From NCBI GenBank assembly GCA_947628305.1, contig CANQZG010000004.1:62001-126000 (forward strand): a DNA stretch of 64,000 bases, in the 5' to 3' direction. This DNA is from an uncultured Muribaculaceae bacterium (GTDB lineage: Bacteria; Bacteroidota; Bacteroidia; Bacteroidales; Muribaculaceae). The notes under the pieces are model-generated. The model saw only the letters and a program-made list of their open reading frames with translations. It was not told where the DNA came from and made no database searches. Below are positions 8,546 through 18,677 of the stretch, in pieces. The first letter of the stretch is position 1. Each line of letters begins with the position of its first letter. The position numbers and the translations under genes were made by a program.

Positions 8546-11523
8546 TTCAATCGATTATTAATCATCTGGAAAATATCTGACTCCTTGCCCGGATAATTGG
8601 ACTTGAGACTGCGCAGATACTCGTCAGCCTCAAATGTGTTCCCTTCCCCGCGCAGAATATCACTATAAAGGATAAAACCGCGTGCCAGCCAGTAACTGTG
8701 CGGGGGATTGGCATTTATGAAATCATTGATACGGGTCTTGGCCTTGGTCGTCTTGCCACGGTCATAGAGCGACTGCGCCAACGAATAGGCGGCCTGTGAG
8801 CCATACAGGTCATCGGTATTGGACGAAAGCGCATCCCATTCCTTGTCGGACTCGTCATAGCGATGCAACGCGTTCAACGCCCATGCGTGGTTGAAATGTA
8901 TCTCGCTAAGCTCCTCGGGGGATGACGCTGTGGATGATAGGAGTTTTTCAGTCACCCCGACAACCGTGTCATATCGGTTCATGTCGGCGGCCACATGCAT
9001 CTCTCCGAGCCGAGCCTCGTGCAACATATCGCTTGACGACGCACGCTGTTGGAGGGCACGGTAGGTTTCAAGCGCGGTCTCTTTCTTGCCGAGGTTGAAC
9101 TCGGCCTCGGCCTTGATTAGCATTGCCTCCTCCGCGGCCTCTGTATCGGGATAGTTCTCGACAAGCTGACGCGCACGTTCCGCCGCCTTGGCGTTGTCTC
9201 CGACATTCCATGCGTCATCAACAAGATAATACAACGCCCGTGCGCCGTTACGGCCCTTAGGATATTCAACCATATACTGTGTCAGTTTCCTGACAGAGCC
9301 ATTGTTGATATAATCGTTTTCAGCAGCCTTGAACGACAGTTCCTCGATTTCAGACGCATCGATTTCGGGTGCGTCAGGGATTGTTGCAAGGAAGGACGAC
9401 AATTCTCCGAGACGGCCATCCTCGGCATATATCCTCTTAAGGTCTTCGGTGACGAGACGCGCCTCCTCGCTTGTGGGATAAGTCTTTATAACATTGCGGT
9501 AAGCCTCGATGGCCTCCCGGCGTTTCCCGGTGTTAAGATAAGTGATGGCGAGCTGAAGCCATCCGTTACGCCCCTGGGATGTATTGGAATAATTGTCAAC
9601 GAGCGTGTTATATGCGTCAATCGCCTTGCTATTGTTTCCCGTGGCCGAATAACTCTCGGCCTTTTCAAGAAGTGCCGCGGGAATCAACCCCGATGTGGGG
9701 AAATCGTTCATAAGTCGGTCGATAACCGCGACCTTGCCGGTATAGTCACGCTGATTCCCTTTCATCATGGCAAGTTGGTAGAGAGCGTAGTCACCGGCCG
9801 TGGGATTTATGTCGTAGGCCTTCTGATACTCGCGTGCCGCATCGGCGAACTGAGACTGATAGTAGAGGCAATCCCCTGCACGGTTATACGCGTCAGAAAG
9901 CATCTGCGGAGTCGCACCCGCCGAAGCATCAATCACGCGCCTGAAATCAGTCAAGGCATCGCCATACCGTTCCTGGGCGAACCGTGTATAACCGAGGTCA
10001 TAGTAGGCGAGACGACGGTTGGAGGCATCGGCGGTAGCCGTGGAGGTGGACAGATAGTCGAGATAGCACTGTGCCGCGCGTTCATAGTTACCAAGACTGT
10101 AGTAACAATCGCCCTCCCACATTTTACATTGCGCCGCGATGGAGGCATCATACCGGCTCAATGTGGCTGCCTCCTTAAGGCTCTCAAGCGCGGAACTGAC
10201 ATGCCCGGCGGCGTATTGGCGTGTGCCGAGCACGAATAGTACGCGCTGTTTCGCTGACAGAATCGCCTGTGATGGATTCTCTATACGGTTTATGCTACGT
10301 AACGCACTCTCATAGTCATTGTCGGTCATATAACCATTGACCATGTATTGCGCGACATCGGAGGCATACCGTGAACGGGGATAACGCTTCAGGAAGTCCT
10401 CGAAAAGGCTGACAGAACTGCCGAACGGCACGCGACCACCGTCCAGACGCGCCACAGCATAATTATAAAATGCCGTCTCCTGGACATCGGCGTCAAAATC
10501 CATCTTATAGGCTCGCTCGAAAGCCATCAACGCAGCGTCATTGTCACCCCGGCGGCGATAGGCCTGCCCGAGTGTAAGATAGGCACTCTGCTCCATGGCA
10601 TCATCGGTCCCTACGGCTCGTTGCAACAACTTCACCGCATTGTCCATGTTTCCCGAACGGTATTCGCTAAGACCGAGGATATAAAACGCCGACGGCTGCG
10701 GCGATGCCGTCTCGGCGGCATATTTCCACAGATAGCCGAGAGCCTCGTCATCACGGCCGAGATTATACAGGGACTCACCCGCGATGCGGTTGCTTTCAGG
10801 CATAAAATCAGGATAAGCGTTTGCCGACAATGTCTTCTGTGCCATCGCAAGAGCCTTGTCATAGTCCCCTTTGATGAAGTATATCTGCGCCATATAGTAG
10901 GGCGTGGCGTTCCCGGGTTCAACCGATGTGTCCACACCGGAGAACAAAGACAACGCCTTGTCATAGTCCTTACGTGCGTATGAGATGTAAGCGGTATAGA
11001 ACCTTGCCGCGTTAGCGTATCGTCCGCTACCCGACAACGCCTCGAATCCTGACAAAGCCTTGTCATATTCACCAAGCAGCATATTGCAATAAGCCGTCCT
11101 ATAGGCGTAATCCTCGGCTGAACTGCTATTCAACGACTCGGGATTGAGGTCGGAATAGGCCTTCAGCGCGTCAGCGTAGGCCGACCGTGTGAAATAATAG
11201 TCCCCGATGGACATCAACACGTCAGGACGCCGGGACGATGCAGGATATTTTTGCAGGAAATAACGCAACAGGGAGAGAGACTCGTCATCCCCGAGTCCCT
11301 GTGTCGCCATCGCAGCATAATATAGAGCTTCCTCACTTGCGTATGCATCAGGCGAAAGGGTCGCAAGATGACCGAGCTGGTCGAGGCATCCCTCGTAGTT
11401 ACGGTCGGCATACATGGCGATACCACGGGCCAGATAACCGTCGGCTGCGGGGGAATTGATTCCGGCTGTCGCTCCCGAGGCAATCGCCGCAGCGATGATT
11501 GAGACAATGATTTTTCGGTTCAT
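8542..11523 (-). CDS. Large periplasmic tetratricopeptide repeat protein
   Basis: The ATG at 11523 gives 993 residues beginning with a signal peptide (MNRKIIVSIIAAAIASG). A start 36 codons upstream is open but would put a poor sequence ahead of that signal. Almost the entire protein is tandem TPR or Sel1-like helical repeats, with phrases such as ALYYAAMATQGLGDDE, AYYDLGYTRFAQERYGDAL and AAREYQKAYDINP recurring about every 34 residues. Such solenoids bind partner proteins. The gene is first in an operon with a barrel, a lipoprotein and pldA, so a scaffold for an envelope complex is a reasonable inference, but no partner can be named. Confidence 0.88.
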   Translation of the reverse strand: MNRKIIVSIIAAAIASGATAGINSPAADGYLARGIAMYADRNYEGCLDQLGHLATLSPDAYASEEALYYAAMATQGLGDDESLSLLRYFLQKYPASSRRPDVLMSIGDYYFTRSAYADALKAYSDLNPESLNSSSAEDYAYRTAYCNMLLGEYDKALSGFEALSGSGRYANAARFYTAYISYARKDYDKALSLFSGVDTSVEPGNATPYYMAQIYFIKGDYDKALAMAQKTLSANAYPDFMPESNRIAGESLYNLGRDDEALGYLWKYAAETASPQPSAFYILGLSEYRSGNMDNAVKLLQRAVGTDDAMEQSAYLTLGQAYRRRGDNDAALMAFERAYKMDFDADVQETAFYNYAVARLDGGRVPFGSSVSLFEDFLKRYPRSRYASDVAQYMVNGYMTDNDYESALRSINRIENPSQAILSAKQRVLFVLGTRQYAAGHVSSALESLKEAATLSRYDASIAAQCKMWEGDCYYSLGNYERAAQCYLDYLSTSTATADASNRRLAYYDLGYTRFAQERYGDALTDFRRVIDASAGATPQMLSDAYNRAGDCLYYQSQFADAAREYQKAYDINPTAGDYALYQLAMMKGNQRDYTGKVAVIDRLMNDFPTSGLIPAALLEKAESYSATGNNSKAIDAYNTLVDNYSNTSQGRNGWLQLAITYLNTGKRREAIEAYRNVIKTYPTSEEARLVTEDLKRIYAEDGRLGELSSFLATIPDAPEIDASEIEELSFKAAENDYINNGSVRKLTQYMVEYPKGRNGARALYYLVDDAWNVGDNAKAAERARQLVENYPDTEAAEEAMLIKAEAEFNLGKKETALETYRALQQRASSSDMLHEARLGEMHVAADMNRYDTVVGVTEKLLSSTASSPEELSEIHFNHAWALNALHRYDESDKEWDALSSNTDDLYGSQAAYSLAQSLYDRGKTTKAKTRINDFINANPPHSYWLARGFILYSDILRGEGNTFEADEYLRSLKSNYPGKESDIFQMINNRLK

Positions 11524-11547
11524 ATAATCAGAGCGTGTTTTGAACAA

Positions 11548-11555
11548 CAAAAATA
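11548..11555 (-). promoter_or_regulatory. Candidate -7 element of the TPR/pldA operon
   Basis: The minus strand reads TATTTTTG, matching the Bacteroidota -7 consensus TAnnTTTG, 24 bases before the ATG at 11523. No clear TTTG -33 element is seen at the proper distance, so confidence is limited. It would place the transcript start between this element and 11523, which supports that start codon. Confidence 0.4.
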
Positions 11556-11577
11556 ATTCAAAAATCCCACATAATAA

Positions 11578-11608
11578 AGGATTGCCTGACATGAAATCAG
11601 GCAATCCT
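11578..11608 (-). terminator. Hairpin downstream of the GT4 gene
   Basis: A perfect 12-base-pair stem (AGGATTGCCTGA at 11578-11589 with its complement at 11597-11608) encloses a 7-base loop. It lies between the stop of the glycosyltransferase gene (11641) and the start of the TPR gene (11523), so it probably ends the six-gene operon upstream. The U-tract on the minus strand is interrupted (TTATTATG), so termination efficiency is uncertain. Confidence 0.5.
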
Positions 11609-11640
11609 ACAAAAAACGTATTTTGGGACAAATTATATTA

Positions 11641-12918
11641 TCAGGGATTGCCCAAAGCACGTTGGAATGCAGCGATGTACTTGCGGGCGATGGTACGGGA
11701 CGAAAAACGCTCCTCGACACCACGGTGAAGTTCCTCGCGGCGGTCAGGCTGCCGCAACGCCCACATTATCCCCTCGGCGACGCTTTCGGGGTTCTTGTAT
11801 TCGGCGATAAAACCGTTTTTTTTATGCTCTATTATGTCATCCTGCCCCCCCATACCGAATGATACGGGATAACACCCGGCGGCCTGTCCCTCGATGAGCG
11901 TCCCCGGCAATGTCTCGTACAGCGACGTGGACACCACGACATTGGCACGTGCATACAACAATCTCAACGCCTTAGGGTCGTTCACACGGCCTATCCAACG
12001 ATAGGGGAAACGGAGTCCATCAAGGAGTGAACGGTCACGCAAATCGCCAAAGAACACTGCCATTGACTTGTTGGCCACCTCGGGATAATTGTCAAAGATA
12101 TAATTCAAGGCGTCAATCGTGTATTTAAGTCCCTTGATAGGGTCATCGATGCGTGCCGCGCCAAACAAAATCAATTCGCTGTCATACTCGATATCGTAAC
12201 TTGTCACCTTCACGTTGCTGCGGGTAGGGAATGTATCGATGGGAAACGCGTTATGAATCACCTCTATTTTCTGATTCTTCAGCAACGTACTTTCACGACA
12301 TTTTCTTGCGAGCCAATTGCTTACAGGCATAAAGGTTATATCCATCCTGTCATAAACCTTCTTTTTCCTGCGCAACACCTTGCGAGACAGGTCATTGCCA
12401 ATCTTCCCAGTCAGGAACGGGCAACGCCCGCAGGAATCGATATATCCCCGACATTCGTATGCGTGATGGCATATCCCGGTACAGCACCACATGTCGTGCA
12501 TAGTCCAGAAAATAGGTTTACCGAGCGCACCGAGCCGTTTTAACCCTTTAAGAGACATAAGTCCCTGATTCACCCATGAGAGCACAACCACATCGGCCTC
12601 CCTCACCCAAGGATGCCGGTGGAGGGATGTGCCTGTATTGGCAATCGACACCTTGAACAGCTTGTCACGGCTGAACCCGTTGGCAAGAAATATGCGGGCA
12701 CGCTCGAGAATAAACTTCACCCCGCGTTTGTAGCGGGTGGATATTAGTGACACATTATCGTCATTGGATATGCGGGTATACACGACCATACGGGCCTCCA
12801 CACCTTCATCACGCAATGCGTTCATCAGCCTGTAGGTCACCACCGAGGCACCTCCAAGGAGGTCGCTATGGCATACAAGTGTCACTTTCAACGGTTTGTC
12901 TTTACCCTCTGTCTTCAT
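11641..12918 (-). CDS. Glycosyltransferase, GT4-like (group 1)
   Basis: This 425-residue GT-B-fold glycosyltransferase adds a sugar from a nucleotide-sugar donor during envelope polysaccharide synthesis. The N-terminal domain begins with LVCHSDLLGGASVVTYRLMNAL, the acceptor-side Rossmann start. A cysteine-rich segment in the middle (WCCTGICHHAYECRGYIDSCGRCPFL) is typical of a Bacteroidota GT4 subgroup. The donor-binding region contains FGAARIDDPIKGL and the E-x7-E-like SLYETLPGTLIEGQAAG. It is the last gene of the operon starting at 18592 and overlaps the preceding DUF389 gene by four bases. The exact sugar cannot be told. Confidence 0.88.
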   Translation of the reverse strand: MKTEGKDKPLKVTLVCHSDLLGGASVVTYRLMNALRDEGVEARMVVYTRISNDDNVSLISTRYKRGVKFILERARIFLANGFSRDKLFKVSIANTGTSLHRHPWVREADVVVLSWVNQGLMSLKGLKRLGALGKPIFWTMHDMWCCTGICHHAYECRGYIDSCGRCPFLTGKIGNDLSRKVLRRKKKVYDRMDITFMPVSNWLARKCRESTLLKNQKIEVIHNAFPIDTFPTRSNVKVTSYDIEYDSELILFGAARIDDPIKGLKYTIDALNYIFDNYPEVANKSMAVFFGDLRDRSLLDGLRFPYRWIGRVNDPKALRLLYARANVVVSTSLYETLPGTLIEGQAAGCYPVSFGMGGQDDIIEHKKNGFIAEYKNPESVAEGIMWALRQPDRREELHRGVEERFSSRTIARKYIAAFQRALGNP

Positions 12919-14315
12919 TTCTTTGACTTATTTGAAATATCGAGCGCATTGCCCGCATTGACGATACTTATTGATTTCAGGCCGAGACGGGCCTCAAGGT
13001 ATTCCTTGAACTTCAACTGCTGGGCGGCGGGAAGCGGGGAGGAATATTTAACCAGTGCCACGTTCACGGTATCAAGCCGAGCCGAAGACGTGACACCGAA
13101 CACCGCATTGGTGACCGCAATACCGCTTACCTGCGGGAACAATACCTTCAATTCAGGAGTCAGCCGTGCCGACACCGAATCGGCCTCCGACCTCATGGCA
13201 ATGACGGCGCGAAGCGAGTCGACCGTGGTCTGTTGCCGCGTAATAGTGGCCTGGGCAAGCTGATAAATGTCGCGTGTCGTGGATGCCGACAGCGATTCAT
13301 TATCAAGTTGACGGACAGGGGAGTCGCCCTGTATTATGTTCAGTTTGGTCCCCGCCAATCCATAAAAACGCAATCGGTTGCTCAACGCAAGTTCCAGCGA
13401 ATCAGCCGGAAGTATACGCCCTATGAGGGTTATGTCTATGACCTTGCGCCCATCGACATAATGGGCACTGCTGCCGAGGACCTGCGTCCCGTTGAAGCGA
13501 CATTCCTCGCTTACAAAGCGGGAGGCCTTCATAGTGAAACCCGTCTGTTTAAGCATCGTATAGGTGAGATAGATGCTGGGTAACAGCGTGAGGACTGCAA
13601 TCGTGTAGACAATTCTACGCACCTTGCGTGCCCGTTGTGGCACGGCATCGGAATGCGGCTTATAATTCATCAATTTGACACCGATGAATGTCGCCAAGGC
13701 GATATAAATTGAATTAATAAGAAACAGATAGGTCGCTCCGAAGAAATAATTGAATTGTGCCGTTGCGAGACCATATCCCGCTGTGCACAACGGTGGCATA
13801 AGCGCGGTCGCGATAGCCACCCCGGGTATCACATTCCCTTTGGAACGGCTTCCAAGTGCGATAATACCCGCTCCGCCACCGAAAAATCCAATAAGTACGT
13901 CATAAATCGTTGGCGAAGTACGTGCCAATAGTTCACTATGTCCCTCGCTAACAGGTGAAATCAGGAAATACAGCGTGGAGGCGAGCATACTGAACAATGC
14001 CGCCATGATGAGATTGCGCGCGCACTTCTTGATTAATTCAAAATCCTGTATACCGACACCGAGTCCGATTCCAATGATAGGCCCCATTAGCGGCGAAATC
14101 AACATCGCGCCGATAATGACCGCCGTCGAGTTGGTGTTAAGCCCTAACGAAGCTATCAGAATCGCAAGTATAAGGATTATGATATTAGTGCCCCGGAATG
14201 AAATTCCGTCACGTATCGCAGCCTCGGCCTCATCCTGCGGGACAAGATAGTCCCCGAGGGTAAAATAGCTCACAAACAGATTCTTTATCTTGGACAGCGG
14301 GGTATTGTCATTCAT
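12915..14315 (-). CDS. DUF389 family integral membrane protein
   Basis: The protein is 466 residues from the ATG at 14315, with a TTG two codons upstream as an alternative. The N-terminal half carries six or so membrane helices with the DUF389 signature: DAEAAIRDGISFRGTN, then SLGLNTNSTAVIIGAMLISPLMGPI and later GNVIPGVAIATALMPPLCTAGYG. The C-terminal half is soluble, with a helical Gln/Arg-rich segment (ATITRQQTTVDSLRAV). The transport role of DUF389 proteins is not established. The gene overlaps both neighbours, a polysaccharide flippase and a glycosyltransferase, so it belongs to an envelope operon. Confidence 0.82.
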   Translation of the reverse strand: MNDNTPLSKIKNLFVSYFTLGDYLVPQDEAEAAIRDGISFRGTNIIILILAILIASLGLNTNSTAVIIGAMLISPLMGPIIGIGLGVGIQDFELIKKCARNLIMAALFSMLASTLYFLISPVSEGHSELLARTSPTIYDVLIGFFGGGAGIIALGSRSKGNVIPGVAIATALMPPLCTAGYGLATAQFNYFFGATYLFLINSIYIALATFIGVKLMNYKPHSDAVPQRARKVRRIVYTIAVLTLLPSIYLTYTMLKQTGFTMKASRFVSEECRFNGTQVLGSSAHYVDGRKVIDITLIGRILPADSLELALSNRLRFYGLAGTKLNIIQGDSPVRQLDNESLSASTTRDIYQLAQATITRQQTTVDSLRAVIAMRSEADSVSARLTPELKVLFPQVSGIAVTNAVFGVTSSARLDTVNVALVKYSSPLPAAQQLKFKEYLEARLGLKSISIVNAGNALDISNKSKK

Positions 14316-15855
14316 CTTCAACAGGTGTTTTAGGTACAGCCACGGTCTCTATATCCTTCACCCCGCGATGCCGGAACGCCCTGAACATCGCGACAGGATG
14401 CAACCCCTCACGCTTTATCACCATCAGGCAATAGAACGCGAGCAGCAATGCACGTATTACAAAGTTAAACCACTGGAACGGCGTGGTGACGAGCAGTGAA
14501 AATCCATAGAGCACAAGTGCGACAACAAAATAGAAAACAAGACGGCCCGTCGGATAGCCTATAGGGTGCTTGACACGCCCCACAAGATAGGAGGCAAGCA
14601 TCATAGAGCCGTAACACCCCAATGCGGCCCAGGCACATCCCATATAACCCAACAACGGGACAAGCAGAATGTTCAATGCGAGTGTAACGCCGAGGCCTCC
14701 AAGCGAAAACCATGCACCCCAAACCGTCCTGTCGGTGAGTTTATACCACAACGACAGATTAAAGAAGACACCGAAGAAGAATTCGGCAATCATGATGACC
14801 GGCACGACCTTTAACCCACTGAAATATGAGGGTGATATAAAATACTTCAGTATGTCGATATAGAACATTACCCCCAGGAAAATCAGCATCGCAAAAATCA
14901 CGAAATATTTCATCGCGTCACGATAGGCCTGGTATTTGTCACCCCCTTGCTGACGGTTCTGTGCAAAGATAAACGGCTCGTAGGCAAAACGGAACGCCTG
15001 GATGAACATCACCATCACTATCGCGATTTTATAGTTCGCCCCGTAGATTCCAAGCTGCGACATCGCTGTCGCCTTGTCTGATACAAGCCAAGGCAACAGA
15101 ATTTTATCGACCGTCTGATTCATGATTCCAGCGATACCGAGCACCAACAGGGGAAAGGAATAGACGAGCATCTCGCGCCAAAGCCGAGGATTGAAACGGT
15201 AACGGAATCCCCTCAACTCGGGTGCGAGCATCAACAGGGTTACAGCCGATGAAATCAGGTTAGCCAAAAATATATAACCGATTCCAAAATCAGGCATATA
15301 GAACCATCCCACCGCTGCGACCGTGACCTTGTACAACCATGGGCACAGTAGAATGAAAAAGAGGTTCAACCCTATATTTAACCCTATGTTAATAAGTTTC
15401 AATGTCGCGAACCTCACGGCCTTACGCCTGAAACGCAGATAGGAGAAGGGGAGAGCCGTAAACGCGTCAATGGCAACCGCTGCGGCCATCATCCATGCCC
15501 ATGACGGATGACCGCCACATTTCAAGGTATCGGCGACCGGGTCAAGGAACAGGAGGACAAGGACGATGAAAATAGTGGAGGTGGAGGCAAGCGAGATTAG
15601 CGACGTAGAGTACACCTCCATCGGGTCATCATACCGCTCATGGTTGGCAAAACGGAAAAAACCGGTCTCCATGCCGTAGGTCAGCACAATCAGAGCCAGC
15701 GCGACAATCGAGTACACGTATGTCACCACGCCATACTCCGCCGCCGGGAAGGTGATTGTATACAACGGCACAAGACACCAGTTGAGAAACCTCCCTATAA
15801 TGCTGCTCAACCCATACACCGCCGTATCCTTGACCAACGTCTTTACTCCAGCCAT
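14308..15855 (-). CDS. Polysaccharide/oligosaccharide flippase (MOP superfamily)
   Basis: This 515-residue protein with about 14 membrane helices resembles the Wzx/RfbX branch of the MOP exporters, which flip lipid-linked sugar units across the inner membrane. It opens with the typical KDTAVYGLSSIIGRFLNWCLVPLYT, with conserved glycines, and carries YSFPLLVLGIAGIMNQTVDK in the middle, a region recurrent in Bacteroidota flippases. The C-terminal tail is short and soluble. It lies 20 bases after ruvB and overlaps the next gene, within a run containing two glycosyltransferases. The substrate is not identifiable. Confidence 0.88.
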   Translation of the reverse strand: MAGVKTLVKDTAVYGLSSIIGRFLNWCLVPLYTITFPAAEYGVVTYVYSIVALALIVLTYGMETGFFRFANHERYDDPMEVYSTSLISLASTSTIFIVLVLLFLDPVADTLKCGGHPSWAWMMAAAVAIDAFTALPFSYLRFRRKAVRFATLKLINIGLNIGLNLFFILLCPWLYKVTVAAVGWFYMPDFGIGYIFLANLISSAVTLLMLAPELRGFRYRFNPRLWREMLVYSFPLLVLGIAGIMNQTVDKILLPWLVSDKATAMSQLGIYGANYKIAIVMVMFIQAFRFAYEPFIFAQNRQQGGDKYQAYRDAMKYFVIFAMLIFLGVMFYIDILKYFISPSYFSGLKVVPVIMIAEFFFGVFFNLSLWYKLTDRTVWGAWFSLGGLGVTLALNILLVPLLGYMGCAWAALGCYGSMMLASYLVGRVKHPIGYPTGRLVFYFVVALVLYGFSLLVTTPFQWFNFVIRALLLAFYCLMVIKREGLHPVAMFRAFRHRGVKDIETVAVPKTPVEDE

Positions 15856-15875
15856 ATCAATACATATATTCTTTA

Positions 15876-16910
15876 TTAGTTGAACAGGGAGAGGGGGTCG
15901 GTGTCGCGGTTGCGACCGAGGTGGGTGTAGGCCAGCTCGGTCACTTCACGTCCACGGGGGGTGCGCTTGATAAAACCTTCCTTTATGAGGTAGGGTTCAT
16001 ACACCTCCTCGATTGTACCCGGGTCTTCGCCGAGCGCGGTCGCGATGGTCGTCAACCCTACAGGGCCTCCACGGAACTTGGTTATGATTGTCATTAGAAT
16101 CTTATTGTCGATTTCATCGAGCCCGTATCGGTCTATGTTCAAGGCCTCTAAGGCGTAACGCGCGATTTCAGGGTCAACCGTCCCCGAACCTTTCACCTGT
16201 GCGAAATCACGGACACGGCGCAACAGCGCGTTGGCAATGCGTGGCGTCCCGCGTGAACGCATGGCGATTTCGTGGGCAGCCTCGCCCGTACATTTCACAT
16301 CGAGCAATCCGGCAGAACGCAATATGATGCGCTCAAGCACCTCATGGTCGTAGTATTCCAAGTGGCAGTTTATGCCGAAACGCGCCCTTAGGGGGGAGGT
16401 CAACAACCCGCTGCGGGTAGTCGCACCGACGAGGGTGAAAGGGGAGAGGGTGAGTTGCACCGAGCGTGCACCCGGCCCTTTGTCAATCATTATGTCGATG
16501 CGGTAATCCTCCATGGCGGAGTACAGATATTCCTCCACCACAGGACTGAGACGATGGATTTCATCGATAAACAGGACATCGTTCTCCTCAAGTGAAGTAA
16601 GGATTCCCGCAAGGTCTCCCGGCTTGTCGAGCACCGGGCCTGATGTCACCTTGAACCCCACACCAAGTTCATTGGCAATTATATTGGAGAGCGTCGTCTT
16701 CCCGAGACCGGGAGGGCCGTGAAGCAGGAGGTGGTCGAGAGCCTCGCCACGCATCTTGGCGGCGGCGACGAACACCTTAAGATTCTCGACAATCTTGTCC
16801 TGACCGCTGAAAGCATCAAACAGCGACGGACGCAGAGCACGCTCTATGTCACGCTCCCGTTCGGATGCGGAGCCGCTTCTTGCGGCCCTTATGTCAAATT
16901 CGTCACTCAT
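15876..16910 (-). CDS. ruvB: Holliday junction branch migration helicase RuvB
   Basis: This 344-residue AAA+ motor drives branch migration of Holliday junctions with RuvA. The Walker A sequence is GPPGLGKTT, Walker B is LFIDEIHRL, and sensor 1 and the arginine-finger region read [18 protein letters not shown]. The C-terminal winged helix ends [17 protein letters not shown]. Length and motifs are canonical. It overlaps the GT9 gene upstream by eight bases and precedes a flippase gene. Its placement between envelope genes is odd in function but common enough in Bacteroidales not to suggest transfer. ruvA and ruvC are not in the window. Confidence 0.98.
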   Translation of the reverse strand: MSDEFDIRAARSGSASERERDIERALRPSLFDAFSGQDKIVENLKVFVAAAKMRGEALDHLLLHGPPGLGKTTLSNIIANELGVGFKVTSGPVLDKPGDLAGILTSLEENDVLFIDEIHRLSPVVEEYLYSAMEDYRIDIMIDKGPGARSVQLTLSPFTLVGATTRSGLLTSPLRARFGINCHLEYYDHEVLERIILRSAGLLDVKCTGEAAHEIAMRSRGTPRIANALLRRVRDFAQVKGSGTVDPEIARYALEALNIDRYGLDEIDNKILMTIITKFRGGPVGLTTIATALGEDPGTIEEVYEPYLIKEGFIKRTPRGREVTELAYTHLGRNRDTDPLSLFN

Positions 16911-18000
16911 TAACTTGATTCAATACTTGGTTCAATTTGTCGACAATAAGCTGTGGTGGGATGCCGGCAAGACATTGATAATCGCCACGCAGACACGGTT
17001 TGTTGCCGAAAACAGAGCATGGTCGGCACGTCATCGTCAACTGGACTATTGTCGAGGAGCGTTGTCTCCACCCCTTGAATCCACAATAGGGATGGGTCGC
17101 CCCCCACACACTGATAACCGGGACGGAGACCAGCGAGGCCAGATGCATGTTGGCCGAGTCCATTGAAATCATCACGTCAAAATGGCTCATCAGCGACAGT
17201 TCGGTCTCGAAACCGTGACGTTTATCGGCCATGGATATTACACGTGGATATGCCTCGGCCCAGCCATGCAGAATCTCACGCTCATAATCCCCGCCACCGA
17301 AAAGGAATACACGGTTGCGGTCATCGGCAACAACCGATTTCAGCACTTTCTCCATCAATGACGGAGGATAAATCTTTCCCCGGTGTTTGGCAAACGGAGC
17401 AATCCCCACCCAACGCTCCCCGGTTTTCTTTTCAGGGGCGACCTCGGCAAACAGATGTGCGTCGCCTTTCCCGTCTCCGAACAACGACTTGAACCTCTCC
17501 TCGACAACAAGACCCATCCTGAAGAACACCTCCCGATAACGGGCGCGTTGCGAAATCAACGGTAACATCACCTTGTTACGGCGGCGTGTCAGCGCACGTT
17601 TGTGTTGCCTCCCTTTGTTGATGGAGACAATCCTTATTCCTTTCAGACATCCGAAGATATACAGCATCTTAGACCGCAGGACATCGTGAATATCGGCGAT
17701 GGCATCAATGTCATATCTTCGGGTAATTTCCCGGAACAAACGCCACAAACCTCCCATGCCCCGGTAATCGTCAAGGTCGATGCCCAGCACTTCAAGATTA
17801 GAGGGCGTGTTGATAAACATCCCTGTCACTCCTTTGCGCGTCAGATATATGAAACGGGTCGCGGGATTGGCGAGACATACACTATACACCACAGGGATGG
17901 ACATAGCGACATCGCCCAAAGCCGAGAATCGGACTATGAGCACACAGGATGGCCGTCCCTTATATCCAAAGTTATGGGATTTTCTATTTTCCTGCGCCAT
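16903..18000 (-). CDS. Glycosyltransferase family 9 (heptosyltransferase-like)
   Basis: The ATG at 18000 gives 365 residues; one nine codons upstream is open. GT9 enzymes transfer ADP-heptose or related sugars onto lipopolysaccharide cores. The N-terminal motif is [19 protein letters not shown], with the conserved R-x-x-x-x-GD, and ADIHDVLRS follows. The donor-binding half contains [20 protein letters not shown] and the diagnostic [23 protein letters not shown]. The tail is cysteine-rich ([12 protein letters not shown]), as in many Bacteroidota members. The start overlaps the DUF4254 gene, a frequent partner of GT9 genes in this phylum. Confidence 0.9.
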   Translation of the reverse strand: MAQENRKSHNFGYKGRPSCVLIVRFSALGDVAMSIPVVYSVCLANPATRFIYLTRKGVTGMFINTPSNLEVLGIDLDDYRGMGGLWRLFREITRRYDIDAIADIHDVLRSKMLYIFGCLKGIRIVSINKGRQHKRALTRRRNKVMLPLISQRARYREVFFRMGLVVEERFKSLFGDGKGDAHLFAEVAPEKKTGERWVGIAPFAKHRGKIYPPSLMEKVLKSVVADDRNRVFLFGGGDYEREILHGWAEAYPRVISMADKRHGFETELSLMSHFDVMISMDSANMHLASLVSVPVISVWGATHPYCGFKGWRQRSSTIVQLTMTCRPCSVFGNKPCLRGDYQCLAGIPPQLIVDKLNQVLNQVNE

Positions 18001-18592
18001 ATAACACCGGATTGGTGGCCGGGTCATTGTACATCTTCATCTGACGATAGGTGCGCATCTTCTTCGTCCCCTCCTGCAATTCGTCGAGTAACTGGTCGAT
18101 GGCAGTTGAGAGGTCCTCCCGCTGTTGCAGCAACACATCGAGCTTGGCGCGGCAACGGACGACGTGGTCCTGTGACGCGTCGTCACGTGCGACCTCCACC
18201 TCCATGTGGTATATCTTAAGGGCGAGTATCGACAGACGGTCGACGGCCCATGCCGGACTCTCGGTGTTGATGCGTGCCGACGGCTTGACATCGACATTTT
18301 TATATAAATTCAGGAAATAGGTGTCAAGTTCCTCGACCATATCGGTGCGCTCCTGGTTGGAACGGTCGATGCGACGCTTCAAGGCAAGGGCGGCGACAGG
18401 GTCAATCGCGGGGTCGCGTATTATATCCTCGAGATGCCACTGAACGGCATCTATCCAGTTTTTAACGAAAAGGGTGTGTTCCACAGTCCCGTCAGCATAC
18501 GGATTAACCGGGGTAGAGTCAACGTTATCAGCGACATGATAGTGCTCGGTGGACTCTCTGAAAATTTTGTTGCACTTCTCGGCAAATGTCAT
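17984..18592 (-). CDS. DUF4254 domain protein
   Basis: This 202-residue, mostly helical, soluble protein has no signal peptide. It matches DUF4254: FAEKCNKIFRESTEHYHVADN at the start, then the His/Trp-rich LFVKNWIDAVQWHLEDIIRDP and ALKRRIDRSNQERTD. The biochemical role of the family is unknown. It is the first gene of a six-gene operon (DUF4254, GT9, ruvB, flippase, DUF389, GT4) and has a well-formed promoter 41-72 bases upstream of its ATG. Association with GT9 suggests a link to lipopolysaccharide assembly, which is inference only. Confidence 0.85.
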   Translation of the reverse strand: MTFAEKCNKIFRESTEHYHVADNVDSTPVNPYADGTVEHTLFVKNWIDAVQWHLEDIIRDPAIDPVAALALKRRIDRSNQERTDMVEELDTYFLNLYKNVDVKPSARINTESPAWAVDRLSILALKIYHMEVEVARDDASQDHVVRCRAKLDVLLQQREDLSTAIDQLLDELQEGTKKMRTYRQMKMYNDPATNPVLYGAGK

Positions 18593-18632
18593 GATGAACC
18601 GTTTTAAAGGTTATTTATAAAGACTTCAATGA

Positions 18633-18664
18633 CAAATTTAAGGTATCTTGGTGACAATTCCAAA
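18633..18664 (-). promoter_or_regulatory. Promoter of the DUF4254-GT9-ruvB operon
   Basis: On the minus strand TTTG (18664-18661) and TAAATTTG (18640-18633) are separated by 20 bases, a near-perfect Bacteroidota promoter. The -7 box lies 41 bases upstream of the DUF4254 ATG. Nothing between it and the start codon looks like a terminator. Confidence 0.75.
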
Positions 18665-18677
18665 TTTTTGCATTTTA

